Assembly: GCF_002263215.1 (NCBI RefSeq)
Contig: NZ_NLFK01000009.1
Coordinates: 33,794 to 97,793, forward strand
Direction of reading: 5' to 3'
DNA length: 64,000 bases
DNA from: Actinobacillus seminis
GTDB taxonomy: Bacteria > Pseudomonadota > Gammaproteobacteria > Enterobacterales > Pasteurellaceae
Of this stretch, positions 30,900 through 37,649 are shown one piece after another (position 1 is the first letter of the stretch; each line of letters opens with the position of its first letter). The notes below the pieces were generated by a model that had not been told where the DNA came from, searched no databases, and was given only the letters and a program-made list of their open reading frames with translations. Both the position numbers and the translations under genes were made by a program.

Positions 30900-31298
30900 A
30901 TGAAGAATTTTATTGAAAAAGAACGTAAAGCGCGCAGCAAAAGACGATTTGAACGCGCTAAAACGTTGATTAAAAGAGATTGGTCGAAAATAAACGATTT
31001 CCCAGTTTGGATTTTAACCCCTAGTGGCGTTGCCCCAAATTTAGCATCGCAATCAACGGCTCTAGATATGAATCAAGGTACGCCTTCATATCCGTCGCTA
31101 CAAAATCAGGCACATCAGTGCTTTGTAACAAAAGACGAAGCTGATCGTGCGAATCGCCCTGAAATTGAAGCAGCGCAAGTTGATCCTGCTCGGCAAGTTG
31201 AACAATTAGCGAGCGAATTAAAATCTGTTGTACAGCAAGCCGACCGTTTAGGGCAGAAAGTTGTTGCTGTAAGTCTTCGAGTTGAGTTTGCGACATAA
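30900..31298 (+). CDS. hypothetical early protein, opposed by an antisense gene
   Basis: 132 codons from an ATG with AAGGAG six bases upstream. The first 45 residues are strongly basic (MKNFIEKERKARSKRRFERA; TLIKRDWSK); the remainder is of ordinary composition. The part from 31021 on is completely overlapped by a minus-strand gene with an equally good start, so one of the two may be spurious past that point. It overlaps the end of A by a few bases through an upstream ATG at 30882. No family recognised. Confidence 0.5.
   Translation: MKNFIEKERKARSKRRFERAKTLIKRDWSKINDFPVWILTPSGVAPNLASQSTALDMNQGTPSYPSLQNQAHQCFVTKDEADRANRPEIEAAQVDPARQVEQLASELKSVVQQADRLGQKVVAVSLRVEFAT
31021..31296 (-). CDS. 91-residue helical protein on the opposite strand
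   Basis: Minus-strand gene between A and B. Its ATG is preceded by AAGGAG at six bases, a near-ideal site. The protein is Leu/Gln-rich with heptad-like spacing (MSQTQLEDLQQQLSALNGRL; QQILIRSLIVQLAEQDQLALL), so a coiled coil is likely. Its start codon touches the stop of the plus-strand frame. If expressed it would give antisense RNA to the early operon. No family recognised. Confidence 0.5.
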   Translation of the reverse strand: MSQTQLEDLQQQLSALNGRLAVQQILIRSLIVQLAEQDQLALLQFQGDSHDQLRLLLQSTDVPDFVATDMKAYLDSYLEPLIAMLNLGQRH

Positions 31299-31349
31299 GG
31301 TTCTCCTTGGTTTAGGTAGGTTTAAAACAGAATTATAACGAGGTTAAAA

Positions 31350-32231
31350 ATGAAAAACAAAGAATTGCAACGGTTTATGACCAATAGCGGCATGACACAA
31401 AAGCAGATTGCGCAAGCGTTATCGGTGTCAGTGGGGACAATTAGTCTTTATTTGAAAGATCAATATGCAGGCGATGTGCAACGCCTTGATGACAAGGTGG
31501 CGGAGTATTTGGCACGCCAAGATCAGAAGATTTTAAAAACGCATTACAACAGACAATTTGTGTCAACCTTGGCGGCTAGAAAAACAATGGACGTTATGCA
31601 GTATGCGCATACAGAAGGCAAGATTGTCGTGGTGTATGGCGCAGCAGGCTTAGGCAAAACAGCAACCTTGAAAGAATATGCAGTGCGTTATCCGTCTTCG
31701 ATGTTGATTGAAACCGATCCAGGCTATAACCCTAGAGTGCTGTTACACAAGATTGCGGAAACCTGCGGTGTTGTGGCGCAAGGGGGAAATCATGATGTCT
31801 TTGAAAAAATAGTGGAAAAATTAGATGGTTCGGAACGTTTATTGATTATTGATGAAGCAGAGTTGCTCTCCACGCGTTCTTTGGAATTTGTACGCCGTTT
31901 GCATGATAAAACCCAAATCGGTGTAGTACTTGCTGGTATGCCTAGATTGTTGGTGAATTTACGTGGGAAAAGTGGCGAATTTGCGCAGTTATATAGTCGA
32001 GTGAACAATACGCATAATTTTGGCAATGCCTTGCCAGATAAAGATTTAGCCATGTTAACGGAAAGCGCGCTCGGCACAGGGGAATTTAACGACGCCTTTA
32101 TTAAATTTAGTAAAGGCAATGCGCGTCGGTTGAGTAACTTAATGAGCGGTGTGGTGCGGTTATCCAAACTCAACGAGTGCGATATTACCTACGAGATGAT
32201 TGAAGAATATAACAAGATGTTGATTAGCTAA
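31350..32231 (+). CDS. B: MuB-type transposition ATPase
   Basis: AAA+ ATPase that captures target DNA and activates the A transposase. 293 residues: N-terminal helix-turn-helix (MTQKQIAQALSVSVGTISLYL), Walker A GAAGLGKTATLK at about residues 97-108, Walker B LLIIDEAELLS, an arginine-rich sensor region and a C-terminal basic domain (KGNARRLSNLMSGVVRL). Length and order are normal for the family. In the early operon after A. Confidence 0.94.
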   Translation: MKNKELQRFMTNSGMTQKQIAQALSVSVGTISLYLKDQYAGDVQRLDDKVAEYLARQDQKILKTHYNRQFVSTLAARKTMDVMQYAHTEGKIVVVYGAAGLGKTATLKEYAVRYPSSMLIETDPGYNPRVLLHKIAETCGVVAQGGNHDVFEKIVEKLDGSERLLIIDEAELLSTRSLEFVRRLHDKTQIGVVLAGMPRLLVNLRGKSGEFAQLYSRVNNTHNFGNALPDKDLAMLTESALGTGEFNDAFIKFSKGNARRLSNLMSGVVRLSKLNECDITYEMIEEYNKMLIS

Positions 32232-32242
32232 AGGAGACCAAA

Positions 32243-32538
32243 ATGTTACAACCCAATACAACTAAACAATTAAAAAAAACAATGCCGTGATGTTGGCTTA
32301 TTTAGAACAAGTGGAAAAAGCGGTGAGACGCTTAAATGAAATGGGGCTTACGGTGATTAATGTGCACTTTGAGAAGATAAGACCGACTGTGCGTGTGATG
32401 AATAATGCAGTAACAGAAAAGCTGGAGAAAGACCAACGCGCTTATGTGTATTACGTGGGGCGTGATGTGGGTCGATACCAAGAAGCGCAATTTACGGTGG
32501 AAGGTATCCGTGTGGTTTGGCGGAAATATTTGAACTAG
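32243..32538 (+). CDS. small early protein split by an A8 run
   Basis: An ATG at 32243 with AAGGAGACCAAA upstream opens a frame that stops after 15 codons (TGA at 32288). A -1 change within the A8 run at 32272-32279 would join it to the frame that runs to 32538 (MLAYLEQVEKAVRRLNEMGLTV...), which by itself has a start (GTG 32287 or ATG 32290) without a ribosome-binding site. At the run the zero-frame codons are TTA AAA AAA ACA, an A-AAA-AAA slippery heptamer in phase. The fused product would be about 98 residues of unknown function. Confidence 0.55.
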
Positions 32539-32546
32539 GAGGAGGA

Positions 32547-32738
32547 ATGGCAACGCGTCGGCAAATTTATGCAGTCTATCGTGGCGAAGAGAATTTGGGT
32601 GACGGGACTGCGGAAGAATTAGCAAAAAAACTCAATGTGAGCGAAAAAACGATTTACAGCTCGGCAACAGTCGCCCGATGTAAACGTGATAAAGGTAAGC
32701 GACTTGTGGTGATTAAGTTAGATAAAGAGGAGCTCTAA
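32547..32738 (+). CDS. small helix-turn-helix protein
   Basis: 63 residues, starting at an ATG after GGAGGAGG. The segment GTAEELAKKLNVSEKTIYSSATV is a clear DNA-binding helix-turn-helix, followed by a basic tail. Such small proteins occur in the early region of Mu-like prophages; the target is unknown. Overlaps nothing and ends one base before the next start. Confidence 0.75.
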   Translation: MATRRQIYAVYRGEENLGDGTAEELAKKLNVSEKTIYSSATVARCKRDKGKRLVVIKLDKEEL

Positions 32739-33356
32739 ATGAAGCAGATGATTGAAGGGAAAGAATACTGGCGTGATGCAAGAGGAAATTTAACGCCAGC
32801 GGAGTTGGTGAAAGACATCGACAAAGCACGTGATGTGCTTGTGCGTGAATGGGTGGAAAAAGGCGTGTCCTTAAATAAGGAGATGCGCAATTTTAAAGAT
32901 GGCATTTTCGGCGATATTCAGGCGTTTATTGAACTTTCGGCTGAAAAATACAATGCAAAAGTGGGCGGTAGTAAAGGCAATATCACACTTTATAGCTACG
33001 ACGGCAAATACAAAATCCAACGTGCGATTAATGACCATTTGCAATTTGATGAACGTATTCAGGCTGCAAAAGTGTTGATTGATGAGTGCTTAAATGAATG
33101 GAGCGAAGGCTCTCGCCCTGAATTAAAAGCGTTAATTGAACGTGCGTTTAATGTAGATAAAGAGGGAAACCTCAACACTTCACGGATTTTGGGATTACGT
33201 CGTGTCGATATTCAGGATGAACGTTGGCAAAACGCGATGCAAGCAATTAGTGAGAGCGTGCAAGTGGTGAGTAGTAAGGCTTATGTGCGACTTTATGAAC
33301 GAGTGGGCGAAAGCGATCAATATGTGCCGATTGCATTAGATGTAGCAGGGGCGTAG
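32739..33356 (+). CDS. DUF3164-family phage protein
   Basis: 205 residues, beginning MKQMIEGKEYWRDARGNLTPAELVKDID, typical of the DUF3164 family found in Mu-like prophages between B and gemA. It is mostly helical, with a middle segment GGSKGNITLYSYDGKYKIQRA. Function unknown; in related phages it is an early, non-structural protein. Confidence 0.85.
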   Translation: MKQMIEGKEYWRDARGNLTPAELVKDIDKARDVLVREWVEKGVSLNKEMRNFKDGIFGDIQAFIELSAEKYNAKVGGSKGNITLYSYDGKYKIQRAINDHLQFDERIQAAKVLIDECLNEWSEGSRPELKALIERAFNVDKEGNLNTSRILGLRRVDIQDERWQNAMQAISESVQVVSSKAYVRLYERVGESDQYVPIALDVAGA

Positions 33357-33437
33357 ATGAGTGAGTCTGGCATCGTTGTAATTTGTCTTTTTGCACTATA
33401 TGCGTGGTTAGCATATTTGATGTTTAAGAATTTATAA
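33357..33437 (+). CDS. 26-residue single-span membrane peptide
   Basis: ATG overlaps the preceding TAG (TAGATG). The peptide is one hydrophobic helix (IVVICLFALYAWLAYLMF) with a short polar start and end. It is small, but the coupled start and the coherent transmembrane design suggest it is real. Confidence 0.5.
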   Translation: MSESGIVVICLFALYAWLAYLMFKNL

Positions 33438-33446
33438 AACTTATTT

Positions 33447-33510
33447 AAATGCCCTTTAAATCTCCCCTAACCCCTCTTTACAAAAGAGGGGGATGGGATG
33501 AGGGGCATTC
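33447..33510 (+). repeat. stem-loop repeat, copy 1
   Basis: Intergenic element: outer stem AATGCCC/GGGCATT, internal TCTCCCCTAA, and inner hairpin CCCCTCTTT-ACA-AAAGAGGGG (33471-33491). Same orientation as copies 2 and 3. Lies between early genes, just before a ribosome-binding site. Confidence 0.8.
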
Positions 33511-33541
33511 ATAATGAGCTTTAAACCAACAGGAGAACCTT

Positions 33542-33739
33542 ATGAACAAAAACATCAACAAGTTTGATCGCTTTAAATATTACAGTGAACAAGCGGCAAA
33601 CAGTGAACGTAGAGGCGAACTGCAAGACGCCAAAGAGCAATGGGCGATAGCAGAACTTAACGCACCTAACGCACGTAACCGAGAGTGGTGCAAACACCGC
33701 GCCGCGTTTTGTGAACGAGTATTAAGAAGACCTTTTTAG
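33542..33739 (+). CDS. hypothetical early protein, 65 residues
   Basis: Starts at ATG after CAGGAGAACCTT. Basic, helical, TPR-like in look (FKYYSEQAANSERRGELQDA; WAIAELNAPNARNREWCKHR). No family recognised; similar small proteins are common in early regions of Pasteurellaceae Mu-like prophages. Preceded by stem-loop copy 1. Confidence 0.7.
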   Translation: MNKNINKFDRFKYYSEQAANSERRGELQDAKEQWAIAELNAPNARNREWCKHRAAFCERVLRRPF

Positions 33740-33747
33740 GAGGATTT

Positions 33748-33906
33748 ATGGCTGATTATATCGTGCGCCTTTATGGCGTAATTGAAGTGAAAATGAAAGC
33801 GGAAACACTAGAACAAGCTATTGAGTTGTGTGATTTGAACACTGCTCCTCCCTTAACTGGAATGGTGGTGGAAATTGATTCAGTGATAGAAGGGGAGGAA
33901 GTATGA
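33748..33906 (+). CDS. hypothetical early protein, 52 residues
   Basis: Starts with ATG at 33748 after TAGGAGG. MADYIVRLYGVIEVKMKAET, then an acidic C-terminus ending EGEEV. Its stop overlaps the next start in ATGA (33903-33906), indicating coupling. No family recognised. Confidence 0.65.
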   Translation: MADYIVRLYGVIEVKMKAETLEQAIELCDLNTAPPLTGMVVEIDSVIEGEEV

Positions 33907-34103
33907 CAGAGCAAGCTGTGACACCTTATGAAGTCAAAATCCGCGTTCTTGATGAAGTGGTTGCGACATTAGAGATGTTAGAAAACGCCAAAGAATTACT
34001 CATCAATGACGATTTTTCACAGGCTTCACGTTTATTTCGTCGAGGGGCTAGTGAGTTGAGTTTAAATGAAAGACGGTTGCGATACTTAATGCAAAACCAG
34101 TAA
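33903..34103 (+). CDS. hypothetical early protein, 66 residues
   Basis: Helical, acidic first half (PYEVKIRVLDEVVATLEMLE) followed by a basic end. Translationally coupled to the previous gene by the ATGA overlap. No family recognised. Confidence 0.65.
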   Translation: MTEQAVTPYEVKIRVLDEVVATLEMLENAKELLINDDFSQASRLFRRGASELSLNERRLRYLMQNQ

Positions 34104-34116
34104 AACCCATTTACAG

Positions 34117-34183
34117 CCTATTAAATCTCCCCTAACCCCTCTTTACAAAAGAGGGGAATGAGATGAGGGGCATTCATAATAGG
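34117..34183 (+). repeat. stem-loop repeat, copy 2
   Basis: Outer stem CCTATT/AATAGG, shared inner sequence with copy 1 (TCTCCCCTAA and CCCCTCTTT-ACA-AAAGAGGGG). The outer stem differs from copy 1 in both arms yet still pairs. Lies between coding regions upstream of a ribosome-binding site. Confidence 0.8.
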
Positions 34184-34205
34184 TTTTAACAACAAAGGAG
34201 CAAAT

Positions 34206-34766
34206 ATGAGACCTGAATTTAGATATTTTAAATGCGCATTAAGCGTTGAGCCTATTAAATCATTAGATGAGCAATGGCGAAAAGATAGAGAGCTCAGAGA
34301 TAAAAAACTTGACGCTATTTTTGACACTATCCCATTTTATGAATGCTGGAGAGGAAGTGAAAGTAATATATTTGGAATTGTTTGTAGTTTAGATAGCGAT
34401 GAATTTGCCAAAATAAAAGAGGATAAGACCTATAAATTTGAAATAGTTGAAAATGAGAAAGTTGTCATCACTGGCAATGGCAGAACAAAAGCCGGTAAGG
34501 CATTTAACGATAAAATCCAAAGCGTTAGAGATATTTTAAATCAATACCCAAGCTTTAATGATTTTATGCTACGAAAATTAAAACTTAATTGCTGGGTGCT
34601 TGGCGCACGCACTGGTTATGTATCTGTATGCGGTGTTGCAAGTGACTACTTTATCGTTTCAATACCAGTTAAATCAGAGGGCTTTGGTGGGGATGGCTTC
34701 CCGGCAATTCCGGAATGTTTAACAGAAATAAAACAAAGTGAATTTTTAATGTTACAGGGGAAATAG
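34206..34766 (+). CDS. hypothetical protein, 186 residues
   Basis: Starts at ATG after AAAGGAGCAAAT. Soluble, mixed alpha/beta; contains TIPFYECWRGSESNIFGIVC and a C-terminal half with YVSVCGVASDYFIVSIPVKS. No recognised family. Flanked by stem-loop repeats, so this block may be a movable cargo region of the early operon. Confidence 0.7.
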   Translation: MRPEFRYFKCALSVEPIKSLDEQWRKDRELRDKKLDAIFDTIPFYECWRGSESNIFGIVCSLDSDEFAKIKEDKTYKFEIVENEKVVITGNGRTKAGKAFNDKIQSVRDILNQYPSFNDFMLRKLKLNCWVLGARTGYVSVCGVASDYFIVSIPVKSEGFGGDGFPAIPECLTEIKQSEFLMLQGK

Positions 34767-34769
34767 ATA

Positions 34770-35018
34770 ATGAGTGAACAAATTTACGAATTTAAGAATG
34801 TAACCGATATTTTAGTGCTTGATGAAAAACAGTTTGAACGATTCTTAGCAGATTTCAAAGAATGGTTCCATTTTCAAAAACAAGCGAGAACCGAAGCCGA
34901 AAAGCTTAGAGAACTTGGATTGAATATTACTCTAGCAGATGTGATTCGTTGGAAAGATGATGACATGATTGGAGTGGGGAAAATTACGATTGATGTGCAA
35001 AAGGCACGAGATTATTAA
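34770..35018 (+). CDS. hypothetical protein, 82 residues
   Basis: Begins MSEQIYEFKNVTDILVLDEK three bases after the preceding stop. Charged and helical, ends with a short beta segment (VGKITIDVQKARDY). No family recognised. Followed directly by stem-loop copy 3. Confidence 0.65.
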   Translation: MSEQIYEFKNVTDILVLDEKQFERFLADFKEWFHFQKQARTEAEKLRELGLNITLADVIRWKDDDMIGVGKITIDVQKARDY

Positions 35019-35029
35019 AACCCATTTAC

Positions 35030-35094
35030 AGCCCATTTAAATCTCCCCTAGCCCCTCTTTACAAAAGAGAGGGATAAGTGAGATGAAGTGGGCT
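35030..35094 (+). repeat. stem-loop repeat, copy 3
   Basis: Outer stem AGCCCA/TGGGCT; inner hairpin CCCCTCTTT-ACA-AAAGAGAGGG, one insertion relative to copies 1-2. The 13 bases before it (CCCATTTACAGCC) are shared with copy 2. Same orientation. Confidence 0.8.
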
Positions 35095-35127
35095 GAGTAA
35101 TGTGTTTTATTAACTAAAGGAGCAACA

Positions 35128-35367
35128 ATGTTAAAAGAAAGCGATTTACTTGAAGATCATGATTATGTATCAAATAACGTAAAAATATATAAAGGCAATT
35201 TAGTAAGCTGGAGACGTATTTTTAAAGTTAATCGTGCTAATGAAAGTGTGACATATTGTGAAATGAAATGGCTTAAAGATGGTTTAAAAGCGACATTGAA
35301 AACAATATCAATCAAAGCATTTTTAAAATGGGCTGTTGCTGATGTAACTAAGGAGACGAAAGAATGA
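35128..35367 (+). CDS. hypothetical protein, 79 residues
   Basis: ATG after AAAGGAGCAACA. MLKESDLLEDHDYVSNNVKI followed by a basic half rich in Lys and Trp (SWRRIFKVNRANESVTYCEM). Overlaps the next start by four bases (ATGA). No family recognised. Confidence 0.6.
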   Translation: MLKESDLLEDHDYVSNNVKIYKGNLVSWRRIFKVNRANESVTYCEMKWLKDGLKATLKTISIKAFLKWAVADVTKETKE

Positions 35368-35912
35368 AACTATGTCGGTGCCCTATTTGCCACAGTGACA
35401 TTCATTTGGATGCGCTGTTGGAAGATGATGCGGGGCGTGAGATGTTGGGGTTAATCTCCAATTTGGGTGGTCGTAATGCGCGTGCGTTGGTGAGTTATAT
35501 TGGTTTGTTTCGTCCTGAAAGATCGGCGCTATCTAATGGTCGGGCATTGAGATTAATGAAAGATGTGCTGGAGATGTATCAACCCAGTCCGCTACTTGCC
35601 CACGCGTTGAATGAAACGGTGCAAGCCGTGATGAAAAACCGTCGAGAAACCCGCAATATTCAGGCGTTATCGAATCATAACTATTTGAAGAAAGTGTATG
35701 AAGGGGCGAAACCCTTGTTTGCGGTAGTGCGTAATGAAGGCAAAGCTGAAATGCAAAGCGTGGCAGCTCAAGAAGAGGATCAACGTATGGCAGCCATTCA
35801 ATATATTGAACGTTATGCCTCTATTGGGCAGTTGCAATTTGTGGAAAATACGCCTGCATTTGCCGTTTGGAAAGCCTGGAAAGCAGAACAGGAGAAAGAC
35901 TATGTTGCGTAA
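35364..35912 (+). CDS. early phage protein with N-terminal zinc-ribbon-like motif
   Basis: 182 residues. The N-terminus CRCPICHSDIH has CxCxxCxxxxH spacing and may bind zinc. The helical body includes NLGGRNARALVSYIGLFRPE and SNGRALRLMKDVLEMYQP, similar in look to replication-associated or regulatory phage proteins. Conserved in position before gemA in Mu-like prophages of this family. The end overlaps gemA by 11 bases. Confidence 0.7.
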   Translation: MKLCRCPICHSDIHLDALLEDDAGREMLGLISNLGGRNARALVSYIGLFRPERSALSNGRALRLMKDVLEMYQPSPLLAHALNETVQAVMKNRRETRNIQALSNHNYLKKVYEGAKPLFAVVRNEGKAEMQSVAAQEEDQRMAAIQYIERYASIGQLQFVENTPAFAVWKAWKAEQEKDYVA

Positions 35913-36303
35913 AAATTTAATCGCTAAAATCCATATTGGAAAAAGCCAATTAGGTCTTGATGATGAAACCTATCGTCAATTATTGGTAAGCACAACGGGG
36001 AAAACAAGTTGTACTGAAATGACGGAAAGTGAATTGCAACAGGTGTTAAATATTATGGTGCAAAAGGGGTTTAAATCCAGTAGTCATTTTTGGGGAAATC
36101 GTGCGGCACCACGTGAAGATAAGAAAATTTATTTAGCAAAAATTACCGCACTTTTAGCAAAACATGGTTTACCGAAAGAATATGCTGATGGTATTGCGAA
36201 ACGTTCGTTTAAAGTGGATTTTGTGCATTGGTTGCAGCCGTGGCAGTTGAAAAAGGTGGTGCAGATGTTGGCGGTGTATGATCGCAATCAACAAAAATCG
36301 TAA
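35902..36303 (+). CDS. gemA: GemA-like protein (gp16 family, DUF1018)
   Basis: 133 residues from the internal ATG at 35902 (MLRKNLIAKIHIGKSQLGLDD). The pattern KSQLGLDDETYRQLL, a central linker (WGNRAAPREDKKI) and the end FVHWLQPWQLKKVVQMLAVYD are those of DUF1018 proteins. In Mu, GemA alters host gene expression and DNA gyrase-dependent processes. A frame extension to 35734 exists but overlaps the previous gene and is not needed. Confidence 0.85.
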   Translation: MLRKNLIAKIHIGKSQLGLDDETYRQLLVSTTGKTSCTEMTESELQQVLNIMVQKGFKSSSHFWGNRAAPREDKKIYLAKITALLAKHGLPKEYADGIAKRSFKVDFVHWLQPWQLKKVVQMLAVYDRNQQKS

Positions 36304-36468
36304 AACTTTTTGCATAATATTGGGTAAAAAACCTTGATTTCTGATTAAAAAAAGGTTAATTTTGCGATCAGGGTCGAAAACCCAATGTAAAACGGAAGCC
36401 ACAACCGTGATTTCGTGGTATTTTTTTACCTAAAATTTAGGTAAAGAAATCAAAATATATCAAACAAT
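36304..36468 (+). promoter_or_regulatory. leader of the C4/antirepressor region with 21-bp palindrome
   Basis: Non-coding. Contains a perfect palindrome TTTACCTAAA-A-TTTAGGTAAA at 36425-36445, followed by an AT-rich stretch (AAAATATATCAAACA) that could be a -10 region. This could be the operator/promoter of the RNA-antirepressor transcript. Confidence 0.5.
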
Positions 36469-36546
36469 GGTCGGGAGTGTGGTTAATACAACACTCGTAA
36501 GGGGAATAAGCCCAGTTGATTTTACACAACTTTTCGGCTCCCGACC
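36469..36546 (+). ncRNA. C4-like antisense RNA, element 1
   Basis: 78 bases that fold as a cloverleaf: outer stem GGTCGGGAG/CTCCCGACC, hairpin 1 GAGTGT...ACACTC, a small GGGG-AATAAG-CCC hairpin and hairpin 3 AGTTG...CAACT, then TTTTCGG. The arrangement and its position before an AntA-type antirepressor gene match the C4 antisense RNA of phages P1/P7. The segment CTTTTCG at 36530-36536 is complementary to 36657-36663, next to the ant ribosome-binding site. Confidence 0.7.
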
Positions 36547-36560
36547 GCCCTATTTGTAAT

Positions 36561-36637
36561 GCTCGGCAGTGAGAGGAATACAATACCGCAAGGGAATAAC
36601 TCCGCTGTTCATGTTCACAGTTTTGAGCTGCCGAACG
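36561..36637 (+). ncRNA. C4-like antisense RNA, element 2
   Basis: 77 bases with the same plan as element 1: outer stem CGGCAG/CTGCCG, internal AAGGGAATAACTCC, hairpin 3 CTGT...ACAG and TTTTGAG before the closing stem. Sequence identity to element 1 is limited, while layout and spacing agree, so it is probably an old tandem duplicate or second target-matching copy. GAGGAAT at 36573-36579 is complementary to ATTCCTC at 36651-36657. Confidence 0.6.
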
Positions 36638-36673
36638 CCAAGATAGGAAAATTCCTCGAAAAGGAAATGTAAA

Positions 36674-37309
36674 ATGACAAACTTCTCAATCAAAACCTTT
36701 AATGGTTCAATTCAAAATCAATCTGTTCAATTAATCAATGCACGTGAGTTACACGACTTTCTTCAAAGTAAACAGCATTTTTCTGACTGGATTAAAAAAC
36801 GTATTTCTGATTATGGATTTGAAGAAAACCTTGATTTTATCGGTGTTCATAAAAAAATGATCACCGAAGCAGGTTTCTTTGGTTCGCGTCAAAAAGAAGT
36901 CAAGGAATACCACATTACCCTCGATATGGCAAAAGAGCTGTGTATGCTGGAACGATCTGAAATTGGTCGCCAAGCTCGTCGCCATTTTATCAAAATGGAA
37001 CAGCACGCTATTGCTTTAGCTACTGAAATGCAAGCGCAAATGCTCGCCATTCCTACATTTTTACGCAACAATCCAGATGAATTAGCACGTTTAATTACCA
37101 CTGCGCAAACAGCCTTTTTAACAGCAAACCCACAAGCGAAAGACTTTTTACGCTATCGTGAAATGGGCTTAAGTTATCGTGAAATTGGTACGCTATTAGG
37201 TAAAACCAAAGATAGCGTGAAATGGATGGCATTTAAAATGCGGAATTTGGGCTTTTTTTCCTCCACATTACCAAAAACAAATGCGGTGCAGTTGGATTTG
37301 TTGGCGTAA
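36674..37309 (+). CDS. ant: AntA-type phage antirepressor
   Basis: 211 residues. The N-terminal AntA/AntB domain is clear: VQLINARELHDFLQSKQHFSDW, FEENLDFIGVHKK, VKEYHITLDMAKELCMLERSEIGRQARRHFIKME. The C-terminus has a helix-turn-helix-like segment (EMGLSYREIGTLLGKTKDSVKWM). Antirepressors of this kind antagonise phage repressors to promote lytic growth. AAGGA lies about nine bases before the ATG, overlapping the proposed C4 target. Confidence 0.9.
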   Translation: MTNFSIKTFNGSIQNQSVQLINARELHDFLQSKQHFSDWIKKRISDYGFEENLDFIGVHKKMITEAGFFGSRQKEVKEYHITLDMAKELCMLERSEIGRQARRHFIKMEQHAIALATEMQAQMLAIPTFLRNNPDELARLITTAQTAFLTANPQAKDFLRYREMGLSYREIGTLLGKTKDSVKWMAFKMRNLGFFSSTLPKTNAVQLDLLA

Positions 37310-37318
37310 GGGGGAACT

Positions 37319-37537
37319 ATGGCAAACCAATTTGAAATCGAATATGTATTAGACGAAATGCGTAGCAATTTAGGTGGTTTACAATGTCTACGCCAACTGC
37401 TGGAAATCACCGACAACAGCGCCGACACCTTAAGCTATAACCAACTGGCAGGCATGATAGGTGTGTTTGTGGCATCATTGGATTGGCATGTGGAGGAAAT
37501 CGCGACGTTGTTGAAAGCTGTTAAAGACCCAGAATAA
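37319..37537 (+). CDS. hypothetical protein, 72 residues
   Basis: MANQFEIEYVLDEMRSNLGG with a helical, acidic body; ends before a strong terminator. Follows ant by ten bases with GGGGGAAC as ribosome-binding site. No family recognised; it may be a last gene of the ant transcript. Confidence 0.65.
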   Translation: MANQFEIEYVLDEMRSNLGGLQCLRQLLEITDNSADTLSYNQLAGMIGVFVASLDWHVEEIATLLKAVKDPE

Positions 37538-37549
37538 TAATTAACCCTA

Positions 37550-37575
37550 AATCCCACTTCGGTGGGATTTTTTTA
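37550..37575 (+). terminator. terminator after the ant operon
   Basis: AATCCCAC-TTCG-GTGGGATT with a TTCG loop, followed by seven T. Confidence 0.93.
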
Positions 37576-37649
37576 TCTTTTTTTTCAAAAATACCGCCTT
37601 TTTAAAATTTCCGTGTGAGAATTGTGTAAAACAATTTGCGGAGGTGTTT

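Noticed and set aside
33447..35094. CRISPR array
   Set aside because: Repeats are about 0.7-0.9 kb apart with genes between them; no regular spacers and no cas genes.
35734..35901. N-terminal extension of gemA
   Set aside because: It lies wholly within the preceding gene, and the DUF1018 homology starts at the ATG at 35902, which has its own ribosome-binding region.
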